A DNA stretch of 64,000 bases from Halostella litorea (GTDB taxonomy: Archaea > Halobacteriota > Halobacteria > Halobacteriales > Natronoarchaeaceae), in NCBI RefSeq assembly GCF_004785955.1, contig NZ_ML214300.1, positions 947,789 through 1,011,788 of the forward strand. Reading direction: 5' to 3'. The position numbers and the translations under genes are program-made. This document shows, piece after piece, positions 15,271 to 24,575 of this stretch (within the stretch, counting starts at the first letter, position 1; every line of letters starts with the position of its first letter). The notes beneath the pieces were generated by a model. That model worked only from the letters and a program-made list of their open reading frames with translations. It was not told the origin of the DNA and ran no database searches.

Positions 15271-16929
15271 TCAGACCTTCTCGTACACCCGCTCTTCCTC
15301 CTCGACCGGGTCGACCGAGAGCTTCTCGACCGCCTCGGCGACGTGGCGCGCGCTCGCGGCCTGCTGCTCGCTGGCACTGGCGACGGTCTGGGCCTCCGTC
15401 GCGACGGCGTCGGCGGCCTCCGCCAGTTCCTCGACCGTCTCGGAGAGCGCGGTGACGCTGCGGGCCTGCTGGTCGGCCGCCGCGGCCACCTCCTGCATGC
15501 CCGCCGCCGAGTTCTCGACGGTCCCCTCCAGGTCGGACAGCGAGTCGACGGCGGCGGCGACCTCCTCCCGGCCCGACTGGACCTGCTCGCTCGCCGCCTC
15601 GACGGCCGCCCGGGTGTCGGTCGCCTCCGCCGCGACGGCGTCGGCGGCGTCCTGGACCTCCTCCAGGTCCGAACGCGTCCGGTCGACGAACGACTCCAGT
15701 TCGTCGGCGATGGTCGCGGCCGGCCCGTCCCGGGACCCCCGGTTGGCCTCGACCTTCGCGTTCGTCGCCAGCACCGACGTGCGGTCGACCACGTCGCCGA
15801 CCCGGTCGACGACGTCCGCGATGTCGTCGGCGCGGTCCTCGACCGTCTCGGCGGCGTCGAGCAGTTCCTCCGTGGTCTCCTCGACGGCCGCCAGCGCTTC
15901 GAGCGCCCGCTCGCCCGCGTCGGCCCCGTCCTCGGCGACGCCGACGGCGCGCTCGCTGGTCTCCCGGACGTCGTCCGCGACGGACGCGACCTCCTGGGCG
16001 CTGGCGGAGAGCTCCTGGATGTCCGCGGCGGCGCTGTTCACGCCGGACGCCTGCCGCTCGGCGTGGTCGTGGATCGTCGACGCGCTCTCGGCGACCGACG
16101 CCGACGACTGCTTCAGCTGGACGACCGGCGGCTGGAGGTCGTTCTCGACCTCGTTTGCGATCTCGCGCTGTTTCGCGATGGCGCGTTCGAGCCGCTGGCT
16201 GTAGGAGTCGACGTACGTGTCGCTCGCCACCTGCAGGTCGAGGTTGAGGACCCGCAACAGCGCGAGCACGTCCTGCATGCCGTCGTGGATGGCGTCACGG
16301 ACCGTCCTCTCCAGCGAGTCGTCGAGGCCGTCCTCGTCGTCGCCGTCCTCACCGCCGAGGCCCCGCAGCGCGCTGACGACGCGGTCGAGGCCGGCCTCGT
16401 CGTCCTCCCGCTCGGCGACCCACTCCTCGATGGCCGTCACGACCTGCTGCTGGACGCGCTCGTCGACCCGGGTGAGGATGAGGTCGTAGTACAGCCCGTA
16501 CTGCCCCACGTAGTGTTTGAGCGGCATGTCGAGTATCTCGTGGAGCTTGCCGATGAGCGCCCGGTTGGTGAAGTACTCGTCGTCGTAGTCGCCGGTCGAC
16601 AGCGACACCAGATACGCCTTCTGCGTGCGCTTTAGCTGCTCGACGTTCTTCGGCGACCGGCCGATGACGTCGACCGTCTGCTCGTACTGGGTCAGGTTGT
16701 CGTAGAACGCGTCCGCTATCTCCTGTTGGTTCTCGCGGAGGAGCGGTTCGAGGCTCGCCAGCCGGCGTTTGTCCTCCTCGTCGAAGCCGATGAACTCCTT
16801 CCGCCAGGCGATCTCCTCGGCGTCCAAGCCGATCTGGTCCGTGAGCTTGTCGGCGTCGACGAACCTGTTCAGGCCACCTATCCCGAACTCCTGTGACGGG
16901 TCCATGTCGGATCCCTGCGACGAGTCCAT
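15271..16929 (-). CDS. HemAT-type globin-coupled aerotaxis transducer
   Basis: 552 residues, soluble. Residues about 35-185 are a protoglobin-like sensor domain; the proximal haem histidine is likely His130 in IGKLHEILDMPLKHYVGQY. A helical linker follows, then a methyl-accepting-chemotaxis coiled coil (about 255-540) rich in Ala, Glu and Asp heptads. Proteins of this design bind oxygen and steer motility through CheW/CheA. The hairpin tip that normally reads with LLALNAAIEAARAGE is divergent here: VLATNAKVEANRGSRDGP. No che or fla genes are in the window, so this is a solitary transducer. An internal ATG at codon 9 is an alternative start. Confidence 0.88.
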   Translation of the reverse strand: MDSSQGSDMDPSQEFGIGGLNRFVDADKLTDQIGLDAEEIAWRKEFIGFDEEDKRRLASLEPLLRENQQEIADAFYDNLTQYEQTVDVIGRSPKNVEQLKRTQKAYLVSLSTGDYDDEYFTNRALIGKLHEILDMPLKHYVGQYGLYYDLILTRVDERVQQQVVTAIEEWVAEREDDEAGLDRVVSALRGLGGEDGDDEDGLDDSLERTVRDAIHDGMQDVLALLRVLNLDLQVASDTYVDSYSQRLERAIAKQREIANEVENDLQPPVVQLKQSSASVAESASTIHDHAERQASGVNSAAADIQELSASAQEVASVADDVRETSERAVGVAEDGADAGERALEALAAVEETTEELLDAAETVEDRADDIADVVDRVGDVVDRTSVLATNAKVEANRGSRDGPAATIADELESFVDRTRSDLEEVQDAADAVAAEATDTRAAVEAASEQVQSGREEVAAAVDSLSDLEGTVENSAAGMQEVAAAADQQARSVTALSETVEELAEAADAVATEAQTVASASEQQAASARHVAEAVEKLSVDPVEEEERVYEKV

Positions 16930-17059
16930 GTTTGAATGGAGTCATGTTCGCAACGAAAGTGTTCGGGTTCGTTCTCATGTTGTGGGAACTCAATTGGGGG
17001 GTCGGCGGCCCCCGCACGGGTCCGTGCCCTTATGAACCGTCGCGGGCGTACGTGTCCCC

Positions 17060-18913
17060 ATGAACGTAGTTCCGGACACGAGCGTGGTCATCGACGGCCG
17101 CGTGTCCGAGCGGGTCGAGAGCGGCGAGTTCGAGGGCGCGACGGTGCAGGTGCCCGAGGCCGTCGTCGCGGAGCTGGAAGCGCAGGCCAACGACGGGATC
17201 GAGAGCGGGTGGGACGGCCTCTCCGAACTCCAGCGCCTCGCGGAGCTGGCCGACGAGGGGACGATAGAACTGGAGTACGTCGGCGAGCGCCCCGACGCGG
17301 TCGAGCGCGGCCACGCCAGCGAGGGCGAGGTCGACGCGCTGATCCGCGAGATAGCCGCCGACCTGGACGCCACGTTCGTCACCAGCGACGTGGTCCAGAG
17401 CGAGGTGGCGGAGGCGAAGGGGCTGTCGGTGGAGTACATCACGCCCCGGACCCGCGACGTGGGCGAACTCTCCATCGAGGGGATGGTCGACGAGCGGACC
17501 ATGAGCCTCCACCTGCGCTCGGGCGCGGTGCCGATGGCGAAACGCGGCGAGATCGGCGAGATGCAGTTCGAGCCGGTCGGCGACGAGCCCACCTCCGAGG
17601 AGGAGATGAAGGAGTACGCCCAGGAGGTCATCGAGAGCGCCAAGCAGGCCAACGAGGGGTTCGTCGAACTCTCGGACGACGGGATGACGATCGTCCAGTT
17701 CCGGGACTACCGCATCGCCGTCGCGGAGCCGCCGTTCGCCGACGGCTACGAGATCACCGCCGTCCGGCCGATCGTCAAGACCGACATCGAGGACTACGAG
17801 TTCGCCGACGAACTGAAGGAGCGCCTGCTGGAGTCGAAACGCGGCGTCCTCATCTCCGGCTCGCCGGGGGCGGGGAAGTCGACGTTCGCGCAGGCCGTCG
17901 CCGAGTACATCGCCGACCACGACTTCGCGGTCAAGACGATGGAGAAGCCCCGCGACCTGCAGGTCGGCCCGGAGATCACCCAGTACACCGAACTCGGCGG
18001 CGAGATGGCAAACACCGCCGACTCGCTGCTGATGGTGCGGCCGGACTACACCATCTACGACGAGGTGCGCAAGACCGACGACTTCGAGGTGTTCGCCGAC
18101 ATGCGGCTTGCCGGCGTCGGGATGATCGGCGTCGTCCACGCCACCCGCGCCATCGACGCGCTCCAGCGCCTCGTCGGCCGGGTCGAACTGGGCATGATCC
18201 CCCAGATCGTCGACACCGTCGTCTACATCGAGGCCGGCGAGGTCGCCAAGGTGTACGACGTGTCGACGGAGGTTAAGGTACCCGAGGGGCTCACCGAGGA
18301 GGACCTGACCCGCCCGGTGATCATGATCCGCGACTTCGAGACGGGCCAGCCCGAGTACGAGATCTACACGTTCAACCGGCAGGTCGTCACCGTCCCGCTG
18401 GGCGAGGAGGAGGGCTCCGAGAGCGGCGTCGACCGTATCGCCCGCCAGGAGATCGAACGCGAGATCCGCTCGATCGCCCGCGGCCACGTCGACGTGGAAC
18501 TGAAGAGCCAGGACACCGCGGTCGTCTACGTCGAGGAGGACGACATCTCCACGGTCATCGGCAAGGGCGGCGGCCGCATCACCGACGTGGAGAACCGGCT
18601 GGGCATCGACATCGACGTGCGCACCCACGACGAGAAGCCGGGCGGCCGGAGCACGGGCGGAGGCGGTGGCGGCGGCTCCGCCGGCGGCAGCCCCGGCGAG
18701 ATAGTCGAACCCGAGGTCACATCGCGCCACATCGTCATCCCGGTCGACGGGCACGCCGGCGAGACGGTCGAGGTGCAGGCCGACGGCGAGTACCTCTTCA
18801 CCGCGACGGTCGGCCGCGGCGGCGACGTACAGGTCACTCGGGGCAGCGCGATAGCGGAGGAGTTAGAGCGGGCGATAGACGAGCGGCGGGCGATAAGCGT
18901 CAGTTCGAACTAG
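17060..18913 (+). CDS. PINA: PIN-domain ATPase with KH domain
   Basis: 617 residues in three parts: an N-terminal PIN nuclease-like domain (1-130, acidic residues in VVPDTSVVIDG, SEGEVDALI and FVTSDVV), a PilT/VirB11-like hexameric ATPase (about 205-440; Walker A GSPGAGKST at 267-274, acidic TIYDEVRKTDDFE), and a KH-type RNA/DNA-binding domain (VIGKGGGRI near residue 500) with a Gly-rich linker and a small C-terminal beta domain. The Sulfolobus homologue PINA promotes Holliday-junction branch migration with Hjc and Hjm. A TATA-like CTTATG about 27 bases upstream supports the start. It is convergent with the small winged-helix gene, with a 3-base gap. Confidence 0.9.
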   Translation: MNVVPDTSVVIDGRVSERVESGEFEGATVQVPEAVVAELEAQANDGIESGWDGLSELQRLAELADEGTIELEYVGERPDAVERGHASEGEVDALIREIAADLDATFVTSDVVQSEVAEAKGLSVEYITPRTRDVGELSIEGMVDERTMSLHLRSGAVPMAKRGEIGEMQFEPVGDEPTSEEEMKEYAQEVIESAKQANEGFVELSDDGMTIVQFRDYRIAVAEPPFADGYEITAVRPIVKTDIEDYEFADELKERLLESKRGVLISGSPGAGKSTFAQAVAEYIADHDFAVKTMEKPRDLQVGPEITQYTELGGEMANTADSLLMVRPDYTIYDEVRKTDDFEVFADMRLAGVGMIGVVHATRAIDALQRLVGRVELGMIPQIVDTVVYIEAGEVAKVYDVSTEVKVPEGLTEEDLTRPVIMIRDFETGQPEYEIYTFNRQVVTVPLGEEEGSESGVDRIARQEIEREIRSIARGHVDVELKSQDTAVVYVEEDDISTVIGKGGGRITDVENRLGIDIDVRTHDEKPGGRSTGGGGGGGSAGGSPGEIVEPEVTSRHIVIPVDGHAGETVEVQADGEYLFTATVGRGGDVQVTRGSAIAEELERAIDERRAISVSSN

Positions 18914-18916
18914 CGA

Positions 18917-19204
18917 TTACTCGGCGCAGCAGCACGGCTCGGCGTCCTCGCCGCCGTCGGCCTCGACGGTCGGCTCGTCCTCGGTGAGCTGATAGAGGCT
19001 CTGTCGGGCGTCGGCGAAGTAGACGTCCTCGTCGACCATCCCAATCTCCTGGAGCCGTTCGAGCGCGTAGCGCACCGTCCGCGCCGACAGCATCGATTCC
19101 TGTACGATCTGTTTCTGCGTCAGCGGCCCGTCGTACTCGAGTACTTTGAAAACGAGCTTAGCGCTCGGCGGAAGGTCTTCGAGCTCCTCATCAGTAGCTG
19201 CCAT
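18917..19204 (-). CDS. small winged-helix regulator with C-terminal cysteine triplet
   Basis: 95 residues. The middle is a MarR/TrmB-like winged helix (PSAKLVFKVLEYDGPLTQKQ then SARTVRYALERLQEIGMV, the recognition helix). The C-terminus is an acidic tail ending EPCCCAE. One-domain winged-helix proteins of this kind are common haloarchaeal regulators; the cysteine triplet at the end may sense metal or redox state, which is inferred. A TATA-like TTTATGC at about 19232-19239 gives a very short leader. The 143-base gap to 19348 carries the promoters of this gene and the divergent membrane gene. Confidence 0.82.
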   Translation of the reverse strand: MAATDEELEDLPPSAKLVFKVLEYDGPLTQKQIVQESMLSARTVRYALERLQEIGMVDEDVYFADARQSLYQLTEDEPTVEADGGEDAEPCCCAE

Positions 19205-19347
19205 CGTTACGATTCGAAAGTCCCCAGAAGCATAAAGATTGTCGAGACGGGGCTGCAAACGCCGCGTCGCCCCCCTCCGACGGCGGCGTACGGGCCGCTG
19301 CATCGCCAAGCGAACTGCTTTTCACCGCGGCTCTCCGAGGACCCCGT

Positions 19348-19677
19348 ATGTCGACCGAACAGGCCGAGGGGATGGATTCCCATCTCCGATCGATCACGGT
19401 CACGTCGCTCGCGTCCATCGGCGGGATAGTGGCGGCGCTTATCTCCTCCGCGATGACGTCGGGCATGTCGCCGTCCGAGGCGGCCACCTACCAGCCCGCC
19501 CAGATCATCGTCCTCGCGGTCGTGCTGGTACAGATCCCGATCTACCGGGCCCTGGGCGTGTACGGCGAGGACGGCGCCGGCGCGAAGGACTACCTCTTCA
19601 TCGCCTTCATGACCTTCTCGCTGTGGTTCGTGGTGTGGGGCATCATGCTCGAAACGGGCTTCGGCATCACCGTCTAA
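19348..19677 (+). CDS. EMC6-like three-helix membrane protein
   Basis: 109 residues with three hydrophobic segments (about 20-38, 48-66 and 82-104). From memory this is the protein annotated as EMC6-like in haloarchaea, related to a subunit of the eukaryotic ER membrane insertase complex. One base separates its stop from the ATG of the ABCE1 gene, so the two form an operon. A link between membrane-protein insertion and ribosome recycling is attractive but inferred from position. Certainty about the family is moderate. Confidence 0.7.
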   Translation: MSTEQAEGMDSHLRSITVTSLASIGGIVAALISSAMTSGMSPSEAATYQPAQIIVLAVVLVQIPIYRALGVYGEDGAGAKDYLFIAFMTFSLWFVVWGIMLETGFGITV

Positions 19678-19678
19678 G

Positions 19679-21493
19679 ATGGCCCAGGACAGCATCGCAG
19701 TCGTCGACCTCGACAGGTGTCAGCCCGACCGCTGCAACTACGAGTGCAAGAACTACTGCCCGCCCAACCGAACCGGGAAGGAGTGCATCACGCTCCGCGG
19801 CCCGGAGACCGAGGAGGGCGAACCCGACCAGGTCCGCATCAGCGAGGAGATCTGCCTCGGCGAGTCCTGTGGCATCTGCGTCGAGAAGTGTCCGTTCGAC
19901 GCCATCGAGATCATCAACCTGCCCCAGGAGCTCCAGGACGACCCGGCCCACCGCTACGGCGAGAACGCCTTCTCGCTGTACGGCCTGCCGGTCCCACAGG
20001 AGGGGCAGGTCACGGGCATCCTCGGCCCGAACGGCATCGGGAAGACGACCGCCGTCCGGATCCTCGCCGGCGAACTCGTCCCGAACCTCGGGGACCACGC
20101 GGCCGACCCCGACTGGGACGACGCGCTCGACGCCTACCGCGGCACCGAACTGCAGGACTACATCGCCGACGTGAAGTCGGGCGACGTGACGGTGGCGCGC
20201 AAGCCCCAGTACGTCGACCAGATCCCCTCGCAGTTCGACGGCAACACCCGCCAGCTGCTCGAACGGACCGACGAGCGCGACGACCTGGACTACCTCGTCG
20301 AGCGCCTCTCGATCGGCCCCGTGATGGACCAGGCCATCGACGACCTCTCGGGCGGCGAGCTCCAGCGCGTCGCCATCGCGGCCTGCCTCGCCCGCGAAGC
20401 GGACTTCTACTTCCTCGACGAGATCACGCCGTACCTCGACATCGGCCAGCGCGTCACCGTCGCCCGCCTCATCCAGGAACTGGCCCAGGAGGGCGACAAG
20501 TCGATGCTCGTCGTCGAGCACGACCTCGCCGTACTGGACCTGCTCGCGGACAACCTCCACGTAGCGTACGGCGAACCGGGGGCGTACGGCGTCATCACGT
20601 CCCCCAAGTCCGTCCGCAACGGCATCAACGAGTACCTCGCGGGCTACCTCGACAACGAGAACATGCGCATCCGGCCGGAGGCCATCGAGTTCGAGGAACA
20701 CGCCCCCCGGACGGCCTCGACCGCCGACACGCTCGTCGAGTACCCCGACCTCTCGCAGTCCTACGGCGAGGGCGAGTTCTCGCTCTCGGTCGAGGGCGGC
20801 GAGATCCGCGAAAACGAGGTGCTTGGCATCGTCGGGCCGAACGGCATCGGGAAGTCGACGTTCGCCAGGCTGCTCACCGGCGACCTGGAACCGGACACGG
20901 GCGAGGTCGACTTCGCCCTGGACATCTCCTACAAGCCCCAGTACGTCGAGATCGACCAGCCGATGCGGGTCGACGCGTTCCTCTCCTCGATCACCGACCA
21001 GTTCGGCTCCTCGTACTGGAACACGGAGATCGCCCAACCGCTCCAGCTGGAGCGGATCATGGAGCAGAACCTGACCGACCTGTCGGGCGGGGAGCGCCAG
21101 CGCGTCGCCATCGCGGCCTGCCTCTCCGAGGACGCCGACGTCTACCTGCTTGACGAGCCGAGCGCCCACCTCGACGTGGAACAGCGGGTGCAGGCGACCC
21201 GCGCGATCCGGCGCTACGCCGAGAGCCAGGACGCGACGGTGCTTGTCATCGACCACGACATCTACATGATCGACCTGCTGTCGGACCGGCTGATGGTGTT
21301 CGACGGCGAACCGGCCGAGCGCGGCCACGCCGGCACGCCCCAGGACATGCGCTCGGGGATGAACGACTTCCTCGCGAACCTGGAGATCACGTTCCGGCGC
21401 GACGAGCGGGTCGGCCGCCCGCGGATCAACAAGCCGGGCAGCCAACTCGACCGCCAGCAGAAACGCGACGGCGAGTACTACTACGCGCCGTAG
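19679..21493 (+). CDS. ABCE1 (Rli1) ribosome-recycling ATPase
   Basis: 604 residues, the universal archaeal/eukaryotic ribosome-splitting factor. The N-terminal ferredoxin-like domain has both [4Fe-4S] cysteine sets (around CNYECKNYCP and CLGESCGICVEKCP). Two ABC domains follow: Walker A GPNGIGKTT, signature LSGGELQRV and FLDEITPYLD in the first; GPNGIGKST, LSGGERQRV and LLDEPSAHLD in the second. It splits 70S ribosomes after termination together with release factor and Pelota. It is the second gene of an operon after the EMC6-like gene. Confidence 0.97.
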   Translation: MAQDSIAVVDLDRCQPDRCNYECKNYCPPNRTGKECITLRGPETEEGEPDQVRISEEICLGESCGICVEKCPFDAIEIINLPQELQDDPAHRYGENAFSLYGLPVPQEGQVTGILGPNGIGKTTAVRILAGELVPNLGDHAADPDWDDALDAYRGTELQDYIADVKSGDVTVARKPQYVDQIPSQFDGNTRQLLERTDERDDLDYLVERLSIGPVMDQAIDDLSGGELQRVAIAACLAREADFYFLDEITPYLDIGQRVTVARLIQELAQEGDKSMLVVEHDLAVLDLLADNLHVAYGEPGAYGVITSPKSVRNGINEYLAGYLDNENMRIRPEAIEFEEHAPRTASTADTLVEYPDLSQSYGEGEFSLSVEGGEIRENEVLGIVGPNGIGKSTFARLLTGDLEPDTGEVDFALDISYKPQYVEIDQPMRVDAFLSSITDQFGSSYWNTEIAQPLQLERIMEQNLTDLSGGERQRVAIAACLSEDADVYLLDEPSAHLDVEQRVQATRAIRRYAESQDATVLVIDHDIYMIDLLSDRLMVFDGEPAERGHAGTPQDMRSGMNDFLANLEITFRRDERVGRPRINKPGSQLDRQQKRDGEYYYAP

Positions 21494-21509
21494 GGGGAGG
21501 GGACGGGCC

Positions 21510-22031
21510 TCACAGCACCTGCCGCTGGCAGGAGCCACAGAGGCTCTGTTCCTTGACGTCGACCTCGCGGACGGTGGGTGAGAAGTTCATCACGCAGCGG
21601 TTGTTGTCGCAGTGCTCCAGGCCGAGCGTGTGGCCGATCTCGTGGACGATCTCCTTGCGGACGCGGTCGCCGAATATCTCGCCGGCGTCCTTGTTCGAGA
21701 AGCCGCCGTCGCTGGAGGTCTGGAGCCGGTAGGTGGAGACGACGCTGCCGTTGCCGTCGAGGTAGGCCAGCCCGAACACGTAGTTGCGCCGCCGGTAGAA
21801 CAGGTCCTTCGTCGTGACGGCGATGTTCTTCTCGCCGTCGCCGACGCGGGAGGCGAGTTTGATGAACTCCTCGGCGCCGTACTGGTTGCGGTTGCTGTCG
21901 TACGCGCCGTTGGGGATGGACTGGGGCTCGTGGACGTTCACCTCGCAGTCGTAGACGCTCCGGAGCCCGTCGGAGGCCTGCCGCTTGATGTTGGCAGGCA
22001 CGTCCCCCACCGGCACGATGTCAACGAGCAT
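21510..22031 (-). CDS. amzA: archaemetzincin (AmzA) zinc metalloprotease
   Basis: 173 residues of the archaelysin family. The metzincin motif HEIGHTLGLEH is followed by the family's extra zinc-binding cysteines (CDNNRCVM, then LCGSCQRQ near the C-terminus). The start MLVDIVPVGDVP matches the family N-terminus. There is no signal peptide, so it is a cytosolic protease of unknown substrate. It is convergent with ABCE1 (16-base gap) and divergent from the UPF0146 gene. Length and motifs are complete. Confidence 0.93.
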   Translation of the reverse strand: MLVDIVPVGDVPANIKRQASDGLRSVYDCEVNVHEPQSIPNGAYDSNRNQYGAEEFIKLASRVGDGEKNIAVTTKDLFYRRRNYVFGLAYLDGNGSVVSTYRLQTSSDGGFSNKDAGEIFGDRVRKEIVHEIGHTLGLEHCDNNRCVMNFSPTVREVDVKEQSLCGSCQRQVL

Positions 22032-22071
22032 GGACAGCCATTAGTTCGCGCCGCCAATAAACATCCCGCCC

Positions 22072-22479
22072 GTGACCCGTTCGTCCACCGACGCCCTCGC
22101 CGACCGCCTCGCCCGCTACGACCGCGTCGTCGAGGTCGGGGTCGGCCGCCGGACCGACGTGGCTGCCGCGCTTTCGGCCCGCGGCGTCGCCGTCGTCGCG
22201 ACCGACGTCCGCGAGCGGCCGGTGCCCGAGGGCGTCCGGTTCGTCCGTGACGACGTGACCGACCCGGACCCGGCGGTGTACGCCGACGCCGGGGCCGTCT
22301 ACGCGCTGAACGCGCCGCCCGAACTCCATCGTCCCCTGCGGGACGCCGCCGAGCGGGCCAACGCCGACCTCCTCTTCACGACGCTCGGCGGGGACGGGCC
22401 CGCGGTCCCCGTCGAGCGCGAGACGCTCCCCGGCGAAACGCTGTACCGCGCCGTCGACGGGCCGCACGGTCGGCGGTAG
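22072..22479 (+). CDS. UPF0146-family protein (Rossmann, methyltransferase-like)
   Basis: 135 residues starting at GTG. The first half reads like a SAM-binding Rossmann fold: VVEVGVGRRTDVAAALSARG, then VVATDVRERPVPEG and VRDDVTDP. The later catalytic part of methyltransferases is missing. This fits the archaeal UPF0146 family, which has no established function. Its stop is 66 bases before the HAD gene, in the same direction, and a TATA-like TTATCC lies in between, so the two may be separately transcribed. Confidence 0.85.
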   Translation: MTRSSTDALADRLARYDRVVEVGVGRRTDVAAALSARGVAVVATDVRERPVPEGVRFVRDDVTDPDPAVYADAGAVYALNAPPELHRPLRDAAERANADLLFTTLGGDGPAVPVERETLPGETLYRAVDGPHGRR

Positions 22480-22545
22480 CCGCGGCGCGTCCGTGGGGCC
22501 GCCGCGAGCGACACGCCCTTATCCCCGCCCTGCCTGCCGTCGGAC

Positions 22546-23412
22546 ATGAACGCCGACGCAGTCGTGCTGGACGTCGACGGGGTGCTCGTCGACGTGGCGG
22601 ACTCCTACCGCCGGGCGATAGTCGAGTCGATAGAGCGCGTCCACGGCCGGACGATCCCGAAGGAGGCGATCCAGCAGTTCAAGGACGCGGGCGGGTTCAA
22701 CAACGACTGGGAACTCACCGACGCCGCCGCGCTGTACGTGCTCGCGGCGGGCGAGGGGTACGGCGACAGCATCGCCGACTACACCGACGCCATCGCCGCG
22801 GAGGGCGGCGGCGTCGACGCCGCGGAGGCCGTCGTGGTCGACGCGCTGGGCGCGAACGCCGCCGAGCGCGTCCGCGAACGCTGGGACCCGGAGCGGCTCC
22901 GCGACGTGTTCCAGCAGCTGTACCTCGGCGCGGAGCTGTACCGCGCCATCGAGGGCGGCGAGCCCGAACTGGAGACGGAGGGGTTCATCCACGACGAGCC
23001 GACCATCGCCGACGGGTCGACCCTCGACGCCCTCACGGAGCGCTTCGACGTGGGCGTGCTCACCGGCCGCCCGGCCGCCGAGGCGAGCATCGCGCTGGAG
23101 CGGGTCGGCCTCGACGTGCCCGCCGAAGCCCGGTTCACGATGGACGACTGGGCGGCCGGCAAGCCGGACCCGGCGGCGCTCGTGACGCTGGCCGAGCGGT
23201 TCGACGCCGGGCGGGTCGTCTTCGTCGGCGATACGCTGGACGACGTGCGGACGGCGGTCAACGCCGCGGAGGCGGACCCCGACCGCCAGTACCGCGGCGT
23301 CGGCGTCCTGACCGGCGGGCTTACCGGCGCGTCCGGCCGCGAGAAGTACGAGGCGGCCGGGGCGGCCGCGGTGGTCGACTCCGTCAACGACCTCCCCGAC
23401 CTGCTGGAGTGA
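22546..23412 (+). CDS. HAD-superfamily IA phosphatase-like protein (TIGR01548-like)
   Basis: 288 residues. HAD motif I is [12 protein letters not shown], motif II falls at GVLTGRP, motif III lysine at AAGKPDP and motif IV at [12 protein letters not shown] large helical cap (about 20-160) includes [19 protein letters not shown]. The pattern fits the archaeal TIGR01548 group. It is a cytoplasmic phosphatase or related transferase with unknown substrate. The last 29 bases overlap the 3' end of the convergent membrane gene. Confidence 0.88.
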   Translation: MNADAVVLDVDGVLVDVADSYRRAIVESIERVHGRTIPKEAIQQFKDAGGFNNDWELTDAAALYVLAAGEGYGDSIADYTDAIAAEGGGVDAAEAVVVDALGANAAERVRERWDPERLRDVFQQLYLGAELYRAIEGGEPELETEGFIHDEPTIADGSTLDALTERFDVGVLTGRPAAEASIALERVGLDVPAEARFTMDDWAAGKPDPAALVTLAERFDAGRVVFVGDTLDDVRTAVNAAEADPDRQYRGVGVLTGGLTGASGREKYEAAGAAAVVDSVNDLPDLLE

Positions 23413-23836
23413 CCGCGCCGAGGACCGCGCCGTACACGAGGTGGTGGAACAGCGTCTCGGCGGCCGCCGCCCGCGACAGGTCGCGGCCGAATCGCCCCCA
23501 CCCGACGACCGGGAAGAACACCAGTTGCTGGACCAGCCACAGGAGCGCGCCCCACGCCGCGCCGCGGGCGGTCGCGCGCGCCGTTCCGCCGTCGCCGCGC
23601 GGCGACAGCGCGGCGAAGAGCGCGCCCATCGTCCCGCCGTAGCCGAGGTGGGCGACGGCGGCGGCCGGGTACTCGACGGTCCGCGGCGCGCGCCCGCCAA
23701 GCAGCCGCCGGACCAGCGCCAGCGGGAACGGCGCGGGCAGCGCGGTCAGCCCCTGCCGCCGCCCGGCGATCGCCGCCGTCGTCTTCCACACGGTCGCCAC
23801 GACGCCCGCCGCGAAGCCGGATGCGAGTCGTCCCAT
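23384..23836 (-). CDS. four-helix membrane protein of unknown function
   Basis: 150 residues with hydrophobic segments near 4-20, 55-75, 92-112 and 125-142. The last part has the motif [17 protein letters not shown]. It resembles the DUF1440/DUF6789 type of small membrane protein with a histidine-containing last helix; this is a visual comparison only. The 3' end overlaps the HAD gene on the other strand by 29 bases. The start is at ATG 23836, giving [18 protein letters not shown]. Confidence 0.7.
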   Translation of the reverse strand: MGRLASGFAAGVVATVWKTTAAIAGRRQGLTALPAPFPLALVRRLLGGRAPRTVEYPAAAVAHLGYGGTMGALFAALSPRGDGGTARATARGAAWGALLWLVQQLVFFPVVGWGRFGRDLSRAAAAETLFHHLVYGAVLGAVTPAGRGGR

Positions 23837-23908
23837 ACCCGGCCCACCACGGCCGACGGGAAATGCGCTCGCCCGGACGCTTTTGGCGCTCCGCGTGGGA
23901 CGGCGACC

Positions 23909-24166
23909 GTGACCGACGTCGACAGCGTGGAGTCGAAACTCGCCCGCGCCGCCGAGGCCGACGAGGCCGAGGCGCGCCGCCTGCTCACGGAAGCCCGCGA
24001 GGGGATCGCCCGCCTGCGCGAGCGCGGCGACGCCGACGCGGACCGCCTCGACGCCCTCGAAACCGACGTCGAGCAGCGGCTCCGGGCGGTCGGCGAACGG
24101 GACGCCTACGACGGGGGCGGCGTCGAGGGGGCCGCGACGAACCCCGACGACGAGGACGCTCCCTGA
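23909..24166 (+). CDS. small acidic helical protein (85 aa)
   Basis: Starts at GTG (TDVDSVESKLARAAE) and reads as one long amphipathic helix pair: LARAAEADEAEARRLLTEAR, then a second helix with ALETDVEQRLRAV, with a disordered acidic tail. It looks like a small coiled-coil dimer. There is no signal or membrane segment. It heads a run of four genes on the plus strand (to 25870) with gaps of 34, -1 and 24 bases. The function is unknown. Confidence 0.7.
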   Translation: MTDVDSVESKLARAAEADEAEARRLLTEAREGIARLRERGDADADRLDALETDVEQRLRAVGERDAYDGGGVEGAATNPDDEDAP

Positions 24167-24200
24167 TGCTTTATCCGGCCCCGGCCCCCAAGCCCGGGGT

Positions 24201-24575
24201 ATGGACCGCGCTACGCTCGAACGGCGCGCCTGGACCGTCGCCCTCTCGCTGCTGGTCGCGAGCGTCGTCGGCGTGTCAGTCGCCGGCAACGCCGCGGCGT
24301 TCCTCCTCGTGGCCGCCATCGCCTTCGTCGTCGCCTACCCGATCGTCTCCCGGATCCTGGGGCGGTCGATCGGCCAGGACGGCGACCGCCCGGGGGACCT
24401 GACGCTGTTCTGGGGGACGATACTGCTCAGCACGCCCCTCCTGTGGATGGTCGAACGGGCGGCCCCCGACGGGGTCGCGTTCACCGCCCGCAGCGTCGCC
24501 TTCGCCGTCGTGTTCCTCTTCGCCACGTGGCTAGCGTACTACGGCGGCTACGACCGCATCCGGCGGGCGGTCTGA
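24201..24575 (+). CDS. four-helix membrane protein, paralogue of the next gene
   Basis: 124 residues, hydrophobic segments near 12-28, 32-50, 70-84 and 96-116. It ends LAYYGGYDRIRRAV, and the following gene carries the matching LAFYGGLDRLG, so the pair probably arose by duplication. It overlaps the next start by one base (TGATG), implying coupled translation and perhaps a heteromeric complex. The function is unknown. Confidence 0.72.
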   Translation: MDRATLERRAWTVALSLLVASVVGVSVAGNAAAFLLVAAIAFVVAYPIVSRILGRSIGQDGDRPGDLTLFWGTILLSTPLLWMVERAAPDGVAFTARSVAFAVVFLFATWLAYYGGYDRIRRAV

